From contig CAJNOJ010000029.1 of assembly GCA_905250025.1 (NCBI GenBank), positions 434,001-498,000 on the forward strand: a DNA stretch of 64,000 nucleotides, given 5' to 3'. The notes under the pieces were generated by a model, which searched no databases, had not been told where the DNA came from, and saw nothing but the letters and a program-made list of their open reading frames with translations. How positions within the stretch are numbered: the stretch's first letter is position 1; every line of letters starts with the position of its first letter. Of this stretch, positions 46,901 through 57,577 are shown one piece after another. The position numbers and the translations under genes were made by a program. The DNA comes from Adineta ricciae. Its lineage: Eukaryota; Rotifera; Eurotatoria; Adinetida; Adinetidae.

Positions 46901-48062
46901 ATCTGTGCCCTTATGAATATGTATAGGAAAGAAGAAGAAGAAAAAATGAATTAACTATCGGTCGAATACGCATGATGCACCATATAATAAATCGAGAATT
47001 TATCAAGCAAAAAATAGCGAAAAGCGAAGAGAAAGATAGATAGACTGACGAGTAACTGCATATGCCTTGTCAATGTTAATGTACCACATCTATAAATGAC
47101 ACGACACACAAGCGTCTATCACGTTTTCCTTTGATCTATTTCGAACAGATCATATACAGCCGTGAGATCGATGTCTAAACTGATATAATAATTATAATCG
47201 AATGTACATAATATAACTAACAGGACACTTTCATTGATAACTATTGCGTTAAATTTGAAATTTATGATCGTTAGAAGAAGAAAGAAAAAAGTTGATGAGA
47301 GTGTGATGTCCATACAAACTATATCTTATCAGTATCATTACATAATTGTTATATGTATACGTATATGATGTCAATATCGAAAGTTCACATAATCAACATT
47401 ATTGCCACTCAAGATATATAAATAATTAAATCTCACTTACCAATTTTCGAGCATCTTGGCAGAGGTTTAGGTGCTTCAACTGTATGGCCATTAGCACTGC
47501 CATTGGCTGTTTTCGATGAAAAGATGCGTGGTTTATACCATGTTGATGATTGAGCGACACGTTGGACACCTGGTGCATATGTTGATGAACCATTCGAAGT
47601 TGCCGATCGTCGACCGTTAATGACACACCCATTTGGATCATAACTAGATGTTGTGGAATCACGTCGAAGGGGAGCTCTTTCTGACCACGAACGACTTGTC
47701 GAACGATGACGATAAGATTGATGATTTGTACCATTCGACAGATGAGGTGAGTTAACTGAAGATGAAATCGATGTCTCTGGTGTATCGTCATTATTATTAA
47801 TGTGATTGTTATTATTATTATTGCTATTGTGATTGTTGTTACTGCGTTTGGCACGAGGCACATGTCCATGAGACTTTGTTTTTCGTAAACCATTAGTTGA
47901 TGTGTATTCGTGATTATACCAATCAGGTATAAGTAATTTATTAAATGAAGCACGCAAGCGCTCTTCATAGGTTGAATGTTTTTGAGATTTCTTCATATTG
48001 TAAACTTGATCGATTGCGTCGAACACACTTTGTAAATAAAGTTTTTCTTCGAAACGAGTCAT
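38000..48062 (-). CDS. Large unrecognised scaffold-like protein, PDZ-ligand C-terminus
   Basis: Eleven exons (48062-47441, 45211-45050, 44986-44639, 43797-43127, 43074-42397, 41823-40816, 40366-40271, 40220-39084, 38923-38392, 38333-38110, 38050-38000) join in phase into 1,842 residues. Residues 1-50 form a likely folded module (FEEKLYLQSVFDAIDQVY, RLRASFNKLLIPDWYN). The rest is mainly disordered: Asn runs, Ser/Thr, and Pro-rich tracts at about 900-960 (PSPPPPPPRP, SPPSPSPPPLPVRP) that could bind SH3 or EVH1 domains. Exon 9 (about 1575-1751) has helical content (ETKKLFARLQASNDARIHAA, FMRYLESRLRDL). The C-terminus is RLFESGTYKDPRLLYD then ETSV, a class I PDZ ligand. No enzyme domain is seen. 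The longest intron (45212-47440) is repeat-rich. I do not recognise the family; a cortical or synaptic adaptor role is inference. Confidence 0.72.
44465..44530. repeat. TATG/CATA microsatellite with CATGCCGGCATG palindrome
   Basis: A (TATG)n run is interrupted by a perfect 12-bp palindrome, then continues and turns into CATA-type repeats. It lies in an 840 bp intron of the scaffold gene. Confidence 0.7.
46677..46698 (+). repeat. (TTG)n microsatellite
   Basis: About seven to eight uninterrupted TTG units lie within the first intron of the scaffold gene. Confidence 0.8.
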
Positions 48063-49041
48063 GTTAATGATCAGCTCGTGGTAAGACAAATGCTAATGTT
48101 CGTTTTCGCACGTACTGAAGAAAAACTGATCAATGAATAAAATAAAGCACTCCTATATGTTATAGATGTTCACGTCGATATGAATGAAATGAATGAGTGA
48201 ATGAATGAATGAATGTGTGGGAAGCAACAATATTCATATCATTGTGTCGACGGTGAGCATATTCAAGCGGAAGTTTCTTTCTCTCCCTTTCCCTCTCTCT
48301 CTTTTCGTATGCGAACACGAATGCGTATATACGTCGGATAGAAGGTCGATGTGTTCAATTATAGAACAACACGAAGAGAGAAGAGAAAACGAGAAGAAAA
48401 GACAAAATGCCGATGGTAGAGAGTTGTGGGTCGTGTTCACTGACCAGTCTCGTCAGTTTATTCTCACAATCGTCTGCCCGTCTCGTTAGAATATGTGTGT
48501 TCAATGGATGAGAAGAAGACATACACGTTCGTACTTATATTATACACGTAGATATATATATATATATAATCCAGTCAAGCGACGAATGAGAGAAACAGTA
48601 ACCCAAAATTAGGGTGAACGAGAGAACGAAGAGAGAGAAGAGAAATCGATCACTTCATGTTCAATAATGCTGTCGACTGCTACGCTCGTCAGTCGTGAAT
48701 GTAGCGAGGAAAAGAGGATATAAAAGAGAAAAGTTATTACTTGTAATAAATAAGCAGTGATACAAAAAAAAGAGAAGTGAGGAAAAACATCATCGCTTCC
48801 AAGGCGTGTATCAAAAGATCATCAACCTTGTTCGAAGAGTCAATTGAAATGAATACATAAAAATGTACATAGAAAAGTGAATTGCTCGATTCTTTTATGA
48901 TCGTATTATGATCCGACATTGAGACCTGAAATTCGGTTCGATGTATAGAAATCTCTTTATCACATCAGTGTCAAATATCCCATGATCGTTTTCTTTTTGA
49001 CATTTTAATCAAATCGAAGTTCAGCAAATAGAAACTTTTGC
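48063..49041. other. Spacer upstream of the scaffold gene
   Basis: It contains a (GAAT)n tract near 48187-48212, TA repeats near 48550 and no supported gene. An AG that could be a leader acceptor (minus strand) lies about 30 nt before the scaffold ATG. Confidence 0.5.
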
Positions 49042-50119
49042 TTATTCTTCCTCATTCAATTCGATTATATCCGTATGAAGTCGTTGACTATCAGAACAAT
49101 CTGTTACCATGACAATCGGTAGCGTCGTCGTTGTTAATTTCGTACTGCATTCTGAAAGATGATCTTCGGCAACACTTGCCAATGTTGCGGAATGTTCCGA
49201 TTCTTTCAATCGAACGTAGCGTCCTTTACGATGTAATCGTTGTTTATTTGCACATTGAAGTGAATAACAATTATCTAACGGTTGAGTATCCGTTTCACTC
49301 GGTATCTCTTCAGCAGCCGTAATCCTAATCTCCGATGTTGTAATCGTTTCTTGACTTGAATTACTCAGATCGATTTGCAATGGATTGTAAGTCTTCAGGT
49401 AATGCTCTAATAGATTTGCTCTCGACTGTTGATATTGCCGATTTTCGAGCATATTCGAATATTGATTCATCGTTAGCTTAATTGTGTCATAGTTCGATCT
49501 GTTTGGCATGGGTTCGTGAGCGACTACCAGATAGTTATTTGAGAAGAAACTATCCGTACGATGTAATGTATGTTTGGTTTGAAATGATCCGTATTGATTC
49601 GACGAAATAACGAATGCTTGACAAACGTTTTTCGTTGAAGTCAGCGATCGATTGAAGTAATAACGTTTTAACAATGAAATTAATCGAACAATGACACGAC
49701 TGAGAAAATAAACTATAACGAAGCAGGTCCAGAATAGAACAACCTAAGGAAAAAAATCAATGAGGGTAGGTCAAAGCAATTATTTCGTATGAGAATGGTT
49801 CGAAATTGAGTTACGTGTTAGTAGAACCATTGATTACATACTGTTAATGGTTCAGCCTCTATTTAATTGAGTGTAGTAGCAGCAAAGGAGCTCGACAAGG
49901 TCGATTGCTCAGACTAGTACTTATCCCCTTAGGTAATTTCTTTATCTTAACTTGTTCCTGAATAGATTACCTTCATCTGATGAAATTACTTACAGTCGAT
50001 AGAAGAAAAATGATTCGATGAGTGATAGTTGATGGATGTGGAATGAATGTGTTATTATTGTTGATAACTTGTTGAGAATGAAAATTTGACCAGATTGTAT
50101 TAGACAACGTCGAGGACAT
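49042..50119 (-). CDS. Single-pass membrane protein, unrecognised
   Basis: Two exons (50119-49994, 49743-49042) encode 275 residues. The short N-terminal exon ends in IIFLLST and the second starts with VVLFWTCFVIVYFLSRVIVR, so the splice lies inside one membrane segment (about residues 36-60). The flanking residues are basic on the C-terminal side (RLISLLKRYY), so by the positive-inside rule the 210-residue tail is probably cytosolic. The tail is Ser/Thr/Gln-rich and ends in an acidic DIIELNEEE. The first 40 residues contain two Asn-x-Ser/Thr sites (NNNT near 28-30). The intron (250 bp) is longer than the local norm. Family unknown. Confidence 0.6.
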
Positions 50120-50998
50120 GAAATGTCAGTTTGGTTTGATAGAATCTAAAACTATCTGTGCATGTATAACAATAATGTAATGAAAAAAACAAGAAAATTA
50201 TAAGTCTCTCGTTCCCAAAGCATGAGAGAATATTTTCTTTCTTATGGAGAAAAATTGATTTTTGATCGAACATGTCAACATCAGGCAAGTAAAAGTTCTT
50301 GTCTTTGACACTGCAGTTATTTGATTTCGTAGAATGGAGTAGAAAGTGAGTTTTTTACTAGAGGTAATAATAATAGCAAAGAAAATGTCGTCGATGCTTT
50401 CGCCACGAGAGAATTGAAATTGATCAGGAAATAATTTCATTTGTGAACTTTCAAAAAGAAATTCAGTTAGGAGAACAAGACAAAATTGACAAGCATGAAC
50501 ATTCATCTCGATGATTGAAAAAAAGAAAAGAAACCACCAGTCAATTTCACATGGATACTTATAAACTAACTTGTGCGCTAACAAAATTGCTCTCATTATG
50601 GAAATCAACTTACACAATCAGCGGTGATCTCCGTTAAAAAAAATATCATCATTCGTTTGCTCATGTCTAATGTTAGCACTTATCTTCGAGACACTCATCA
50701 TTCATGCAAATCTTTTTCCTCTCTCTCGCTCTTCCTTCGCTTTGCTAATCGTATTTACGTAGCAGTTCGAAGAGATCATTCATCATTTGAATAACACGAA
50801 ACTAACGTTGTTGTATGCTTTTCTTTCTCTCTCTGGACTTCTTAATGATCAATAGTCATGTGCGAGTTTTTCACAGAATTTATCGGATCTTTCGAGCGAA
50901 GCAATCTGATCATTGTACCCGAAATAGCGATACACATTGATCTTTTGTAAGTTAGACAAGATGTTTTATTAGAATAAAAGTATGAAACTTGTTCTGCT
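50120..50998. other. Spacer, no gene supported
   Basis: A 139-codon minus-strand frame (50198-50617) is open, but it lacks a domain and is rich in Phe and Leu codons from A/T-rich DNA. It is treated as chance. Confidence 0.45.
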
Positions 50999-51712
50999 TT
51001 ACACTTGTTGATAATTGCTATTTCGATGTCGGAGATAAGATATCACATTCGCAAATGAAAAACGATTCAGCGAATCTGGTCGATGTTTGACGAAGAGGAT
51101 ACCGCCAACTATGTGTCCGAGGATGAAAATACTAATTATAATAATTGCAATGATGATAGGATTGACATAATGAGTGGGATAGTGACACATTCCTGGACAG
51201 CAGCAGCGAGATTGAATATGAATACTGTAAGTTGACGCATCGTGTTGTTGGCCGATGGCTGAGTCTTCGTCTTCATCTCGACAGTTTAAGAATACTGTTA
51301 GATATCCATGTGAAGACTGGTAGGAAAGAACGAATGAGCCTTGGTTATGTTTAAATTCAGCTGAATCTTGCTTAGCGATGAGAATTGATTTATTCTGCGT
51401 TGCATCAACTGAAAAGAATAAATATTCATTCGAGTGCAGAATATAGCTGGTAAATTTACAATAGCATGCTGCAGCATCTGAACAGTTGCCTTGATCATTG
51501 GTAGAATACGAAAAACATCCATTCCAACTGAAAGTATTTGCTGTAGTAGCTGCATTCGAAATATGATTATATTTCGGACCTTTCCCATCTGTAAAGCCCA
51601 ATGTTCGAGTGTCTAAGGTCAATCCATCGTCGACTTTGTATACGCAATTAGGATCACAAATAATTATTGAAATACAACCAATGAGTACAGTCGGAATGTA
51701 GAAATTAAACAT
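50999..51712 (-). CDS. Type I membrane protein with MRH-like lumenal domain
   Basis: A single exon encodes 237 residues. A signal peptide (MFNFYIPTVLIGCISIIIC) is followed by a Cys-rich lumenal domain of about 155 residues. It reads like a mannose-6-phosphate receptor homology domain: CVYKVDDGLTLDTRTLGF at the start, GCFSYSTN, and the closing LSYQSSHGYLTVFLNCRDED in place of the usual LxYxxG...FxC strand. A juxtamembrane CCCPGMC cluster precedes one membrane helix (about 178-205, IIIAIIIISIFILGHIVGGI), and a short basic tail follows. MRH proteins act in lysosomal sorting, ER quality control or autophagy (CD-MPR, Atg27). Similarity is by pattern only, so the function is tentative. A splice acceptor lies 13 nt before the ATG. 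Confidence 0.65.
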   Translation of the reverse strand: MFNFYIPTVLIGCISIIICDPNCVYKVDDGLTLDTRTLGFTDGKGPKYNHISNAATTANTFSWNGCFSYSTNDQGNCSDAAACYCKFTSYILHSNEYLFFSVDATQNKSILIAKQDSAEFKHNQGSFVLSYQSSHGYLTVFLNCRDEDEDSAIGQQHDASTYSIHIQSRCCCPGMCHYPTHYVNPIIIAIIIISIFILGHIVGGILFVKHRPDSLNRFSFANVISYLRHRNSNYQQV

Positions 51713-52438
51713 TCGGGAGATAAACTAGAAAAACGATGAACTAAAGAGGGTTTCAACTAGTAGTTTTATTTGCTTACTAATAGCAAATGCTTATCTTTCG
51801 AGTATCTATGATGAAAGATAAGAACACAGCACGAACTCAAATAAGTTGTTCGCAGTGTTAAGCATCACACAAATATAGGAAGAAAGTATGATGGCATTTC
51901 TGACGTAACATCTTATATGAAACTGCTACGCACGGAGACATATGTACAAGTGAATGAAATTAATCTAAGTAATCTCTAGTAACGACGCATTCTCTTGTGA
52001 TGTACTCAATTCGTGGACACCTTATCAGCACATAGCACAGTTCGAAAACTTACTCTTGCTATCGTTCTACACGTGAGCTTTGAATAATTTTCAGAAATAA
52101 TATTGGTTCATGAGATACTAGTACGATAGAAATTATGCAGAAAATATTTTGTTGATTGTAGCATACAGTTGACCTTTATCGCTTCGCTTCGATTGGACAT
52201 GCGGTGACCGATTGACCGTTGCTTATACCTGTGTCACGCATGTCCAATGAAAGAAGAAGGACAATGGTGAAGTCCACACAATGAAAGATATCACCAGAAT
52301 ACAAGGCAAAGTTCGCTTTAAGAATAGATCAAATTTTTTGCGAAAGAAGCTTTATTTGGAAATATAATCACAGAAATAATCAAGAGAAAGGATTTCACAT
52401 TTGAAAATAAGTCTTGTTTATAACCGAATGCATTGAAT
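51713..52438. other. Spacer with an inverted repeat
   Basis: Between the MRH-like and Ly6-like genes. No coding region was found. It contains the hairpin listed separately. Confidence 0.5.
52192..52248. repeat. Inverted repeat, 16/17-nt arms, 24-nt loop
   Basis: The left arm at 52192-52208 and the right arm at 52233-52248 are reverse complements except for one extra G in the left arm. The core is ATTGGACATGCG. It would form a stable hairpin in DNA or RNA on either strand. Confidence 0.8.
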
Positions 52439-52946
52439 TTAAATCCAGCTTTGAACGATGAGATCATATATGACTAGTGCAATTAGAAGAAGCCAAATTG
52501 GTTGCCGGAGAGATGAAGTTTGATTACATAGGTCGGAATCGCAACAACAAACCATAGCTTTCACACCATCATCCATTCTAGGTTCACATCCATTTTTAGT
52601 GCCTGGACACTCCGTGGAGTTAACTTTGGTTCTTCTGATAGCAGTACCAATTTTAGATTTCTATGAAATAAAAACAATATGAAATGGAGATTTTAAAAAA
52701 TTACGAAGGTGCCTACCGCACAGCGTTCGTAAGATTCGATTTCCACTATGGAACTGTTGCTAATTTTCGAGTTGTCAAACGGATCACCGCAAGCACCAAT
52801 CATTAGATTATTGCATATGTAACATTCATAAGCATAGGCGAACCAAGCGACTACATAGATTTAACATCGAGTGAATGCATGTACACTCTAATATATGAAT
52901 GCAACCTACCGCACAAAAAGAGTAATGCTACGAAAAGCAGTTTCAT
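52439..52946 (-). CDS. Ly6/uPAR (three-finger) GPI-anchored protein
   Basis: Three exons (52946-52910, 52850-52717, 52660-52439) encode 130 residues. A signal peptide (MKLLFVALLFLCVAWFAYA) is split by the first intron. The mature part has ten cysteines in the three-finger arrangement: ECYICN at the start, GACGD, YERCA, STECPG, NGCEPR, and the diagnostic VCCCDSDLCNQ at the end. A C-terminal hydrophobic stretch (PIWLLLIALVIYDLIV) fits a GPI-attachment signal. Family members modulate receptors, adhesion and septate junctions at the cell surface. The closing CC-x-xDLCN motif gives good confidence in the fold; no particular orthologue is claimed. Confidence 0.85.
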
Positions 52947-53829
52947 TGTGGAATGTATCTTTCGTATGCCCAAAACTTAGAAACTAAATAGACTATTCTC
53001 ATACGCATCAATGCGTCTTATATAGAACATGTTTATCTGCATTGACGTCACAGAATTTTGTAAACTCTGTCTCTGGAACATATTCTACCTCGAGTCTTAC
53101 TTATCTGATAAGCGCTTTCTTCTACCGATTAGTATCGTCTTTGTGATACCTGTATTTATCTTTTTTGTTTCACCATTGTTTACATGCAGAATAAAGATAA
53201 CTAAAGAGCAAAGTCAAACATCACTTCAAAGTGACTTTTTACTGATAAGACAATGGTCCACAAATGTTCTTAGGCATCCAAATTCATATGAACGTAATAT
53301 ATAACCAGATAATGCTAGTACGGTTCTCATCCGCTTTCTACCTATGAACAATATGTAAACTGTCAGATGATAAGGAGAAGTGAAGAGGTCAATGTTATCT
53401 ACTGCAGCGGTCAAAGGTTACAGATTTCATGTCCGATAGCTCGGCTATAGTGAAATGCAAACGCTTTTTTCTCCAAAAAATTGCGCGAGTTGGTAACATT
53501 TGTTTCATCCTCTTTCATGGACAACGTAAGAATGTTCGAGATAAAGAAGTGACGTCTTTCAGTTTTGCTGTCTTTGTTCTTATGATAAGCAAAACATTTG
53601 AATAGTCGAAAGTCGACATATTTATATCTAGCTAAGTCAAAATCAATAGACCGATGTTCATTCGGTTCTAATGACAACCAACAAACAAACAAACAAAAGA
53701 ACGAAAATAACTACTGATTTGAGCTAAACAAATGTAGACATATCGGCAAATAAGCATACATACACCTCATCGATGAGCGAACGTTCACGACGTCATTAGA
53801 GATCTTTTCATTGAACGAGAAAAACGCTG
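52947..53829. other. Intergenic region between Ly6-like and the disordered protein (divergent)
   Basis: Open frames at 53029-53304 and 53411-53692 lack domains. It holds two promoters. Confidence 0.45.
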
Positions 53830-56199
53830 ATGGGACTGAAATACTACTCAAGAGAAGTGAACAATTGTAAGGAATTCCCATCGATATCATCCAATGCTGA
53901 CCTTCCGATATATGCTAATCTTTCATCCATATCGAAGAAAATACGGCAATGTTCAATACCAAAAATATCATCTTCAGTGGAAAGCTCATCGCATACAGGG
54001 CCGTATGCTAATATTCACACGTATGCTTCCGTTCAAACACAAAATACCATTGCGCCAGCCATGCAAACGTCAGCTGTATATCAAACGAACAACTATTTCA
54101 ATATTTCAATGCTTTCATCCAAACAAACGAATCAGCAGACTGACGCAAGCTATGGAAAACTACTGAATACAACCTCGACTGTTCCTCTATCAAAAAAGGT
54201 GCACACAGCGGATGAATATAACAACCATCGAATCTATGAGAACATGAAAACCTATTCGAGCTCGTTCGCATCGACTAAAATCCATCAAACATTGTCAAAT
54301 CCAAGTTCGTCATCATCATCTATCCGCACGTATATCAACTTCGAATTTCGAGAAGACACATCGCAAATTGTCTCATTACCATCGACTGCCAACAAGGAAA
54401 AGGATATCGACGATGCTTATTCACCAATACATTGCGGCGAAACGAAGTCATCTGACATTGAGACGAATGTACTTGAGACAAACTCCAATGCGAGTACTAC
54501 CAAAGTGAGCTTAATCTTTGTCTTTCTTGTTAGTCAAAAAGAATGTTAATCTATTCAACATTTTTAGACGAGAAAAAAACTTGAAGTCAACATGGCCCCG
54601 AACTGTGGCGATAAAAGTGGTTTATATCGAACAAAAATACATCATCCCATCGCACAAATTCATCCAACACTTCGTCAACGACACACATCACATCGTTCCA
54701 AACGACACCGTCGACGAAGTATAACACCTTTCCGTTCAACTAGTTCGAATGCAGTACGACGACGACAAAAACGCCAGTCAGATATGATTTCAAGTGTACC
54801 ACAGACAAAACACGCTCATGTTCGACACAAACCGATCGTAAAATCAGTATCCAATCGCTTGTACAATGGTGTTCAGCAATCCATTCCATTGGATAATCAT
54901 TCATTCGATAGCGTCTATTCCGATGAAGAAGCACAAGCCGTTGAGTATCCAGTGCAGTTCCATGGAGCTTTACAAAATCATATTTTTGCATGGTATCCAA
55001 CAGTAACTTACAACGAAGATGATCTCATCCCACCCGTTCTGTCAGCGTCAGAAAATGGTGAATCGAATCACCAGGTAAAGAGACTTATTTTCGTTTGATA
55101 AAATTGGAACACTTTTTTTAGACCGAAATAATATCGAAAAAAGATGAAGATAGACAAAACAAAGAATTATTCGAAGACAAGAGATCAGATGAAGAAGAAG
55201 AAGAAGAAGGATTTCATCCACATGATACATTCGAAGATTTTCTTCTTCGGCGTCCACGAAAATCATCCTGTTCACCTTCGACAAGCAGCACTAGTACTGC
55301 TACTTCCGTTATAAAACCACAACGACCTCCAGCGATTGTTCGTCGCTCTTCGGGTATTGCTCTTGGATTAGATAAGAACGATGTAGATTTTATTCATAAT
55401 ATTATTCAACGTACACACGGTGAACAACGTGTCTCCAATAGAATTACCGCTCTTCGAGAAGCTTATGTGCGCGCAGCAGTCAAACAACAGAATGACATAG
55501 TTAAGAGCAAGCCTCTTGCTTCAATGGATCTTGAGAATCGGGCGAGAAAACCTGTGGCATTGAAACGTTCATTGGTCACATCGAAAATTCGTGACGAATT
55601 GGAGAGATACGATGAACTACCGATTCATCGTCGGAACATATTTCGCTATGATTCTGATGACGATGACGATGACGACGACGATGATTATGATTACGATGAC
55701 GAAGACACGTATTCAATCAATGATGACTATCGATTTCGTCGTCGTCCATTACCATCGACGCCTTCTACAGCTCATCGAATAATAAGTTTTATTTCTGCAG
55801 TTAAACGACAATTACAAAAGAGTTTTCACGATTTTCGTTCCCGACTCGTTCTCGAAACTATGACTATGTCACCGAATCATACTACGCGACACAAGCATCC
55901 ATATCATGTAAATATGAAATGAATTTCAATTTTCTTCTCAAATGTTTTCTTTATAGGAATCTCGTCGACATCATGCTTCTCGGCCGCGAACATCCCACGA
56001 CGTCACTCGTCGAAATACTACTCATCATTCGAATGAACGCTTGCATCCAGCGCATCGACATCAATTGCATCGTACACATTCGAACACGTCTCAAGTACAA
56101 CATACACACTATTATCCTAATTGTGAACAACACTTCTCTCGCAAACCACCCATATCACGAAATATTGCTCGTCAACAACGAATGACGAGGAAGAATTGA
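53830..56199 (+). CDS. Disordered charged protein, unrecognised
   Basis: Four exons (53830-54504, 54568-55074, 55122-55907, 55957-56199) encode 736 residues, all in phase 0. The N-terminal third is Ser/Thr/Tyr-rich with repeated Tyr motifs (PIYANLS, GPYANIHTYASV, RIYENMKTY) that resemble SH2-type docking sites. A basic segment follows (RQRHTSHRSKRHRRR), then DSVYSDEEAQAVEYP, an acidic run (DEEEEEEG), a likely helix (RITALREAYVRAAVKQQNDI) and an Asp run (nine consecutive Asp at about 55657-55683). The C-terminal 80 residues are His/Arg-rich. No signal peptide or membrane segment is seen. It is probably a cytoplasmic or nuclear adaptor; the family is not recognised. Even codon use and closed exons support it as a gene. 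Confidence 0.7.
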
Positions 56200-57577
56200 A
56201 CATGATCTAGATGGTGTTTTTCTTTGATGCAGATTTGCGTGCAGATTTTGATTAGAAATACAATTACGAATTAGGATGATGCCTTTCTTACTCCTCTTCT
56301 CTACTTGATTCGATAAGTCAAGTCTCAATCTTTTCACTTGAAGGACAAAACTCGTTCGGAAAAATCTGAATATTAATACTTTCAATGTATTTCCGTTTGT
56401 TTTTCAGCATTCATAACTGAATGTAATCCTTGCTTCTTTTACTCAATGCTGTTTAAGAAAACATACCGGAAATTAGAAATGTATTATTGACAAGATCAAA
56501 CAAATAAGTACAAAGATTCATATCAATCATTGAATTCATCGAGGTATAGGAAATCATGCTCGCGAACAAACTATTCTTTGCAAAGTCACCCTACTGCTGA
56601 TTTGTTGTTCTATACGTTTCTGTGAACAGCTGCGCACACATGTTTATCTTCTTTGACAAATGTATACTTCCGTAACGGAGAAAAGAGATGAAGAAATGTA
56701 AGAACTGTCAAAGACACGTGAGTGATGGCGACTCAAAAATTCTGCATATGAAATTAGATCGAATTAATTGTCATTTCTGCGCTTTTTTTTCCTCGAGTAG
56801 TTGCCAGTAGAGCGACGTATTTATGAGATTTCATAATACCGAGACGCGGAGACTGCGTAGATAAGAAATAAAAGCTAGCTATTCTCGTAGAAATATCGAC
56901 AGCGTGCATAACAACTCGTTTTTCTCTCTTGCCAACGTTGAAATCCTTTTCTCTCTCTCTATATATATACTAACGACGAATGTTAGTTATTTAAATAGAA
57001 TAAAAAGTTTCATTACTCTTTCTGCTCGTGCCTCTTTTCTTTTTCTCATAATAAAACGTGTATTTCACATTGTAAATTGCATTCGAGCATCTGTATGAAT
57101 CTGTTTTCTGCTGTAAACTAAAGTGTAGTGTTGAAAAACAAAATAGAATTTCACGTCCCATTGACATACTTTATGATTTCCAAAAGAGGAAACAGAAAAA
57201 GCGGTACGAAGAGAAAAAAAGACGCAAGATTATTTTTCTTGCACTCTTTTTCTCGCTTTTTTTTCTACTGCTTATTCAAAAAACAAACATGTGCCAAAAG
57301 GAATGAGAGGAAAAAAAGGAGGCGGAATCTTATTGAAACTTTACGTATCCTGGAAACTCGACTTGATTGATTTGAGAAGAGAAAAACATTGCCACTCTTT
57401 GCTTTTGCAGGTAAGTACGAGTATCCAAATCGATGATTCAAGTTAATCAACTTGCAAAATGACTTACTGTAGAGAGAAAAGCAGAATGACTTTTTTTCGA
57501 CATTTAAGAACATTCAAGCTCGTGTAAATATATCAACAACGGCCAAATCCGAGCAGAACAAGAAATAAAAAAAAAAC
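56200..57577. other. Spacer upstream of TTC39
   Basis: It has A/T-rich DNA and no supported gene. It includes the juxtaposed acceptor/donor at 57401-57416 described separately, which implies a 5'-leader intron for TTC39. Confidence 0.5.
57401..57416 (+). promoter_or_regulatory. Juxtaposed 3' and 5' splice sites (recursive-splice-like)
   Basis: GCTTTTGCAG ends at 57410 and is followed at once by GTAAGT (57411-57416), upstream of the TTC39 start codon. This matches a zero-length-exon (ratchet) splice point. It could also be an ordinary leader acceptor whose exon happens to begin with GTAAGT. Confidence 0.45.

Noticed and set aside
48193-48212. (GAAT)n and other short tandem repeats as a CRISPR-like array
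   Set aside because: Units are 4 bp with no unique spacers; ordinary microsatellites in a eukaryotic genome.
50198-50617. Minus-strand 139-codon frame
   Set aside because: Hydrophobic A/T-driven composition, no start-site acceptor and no domain.
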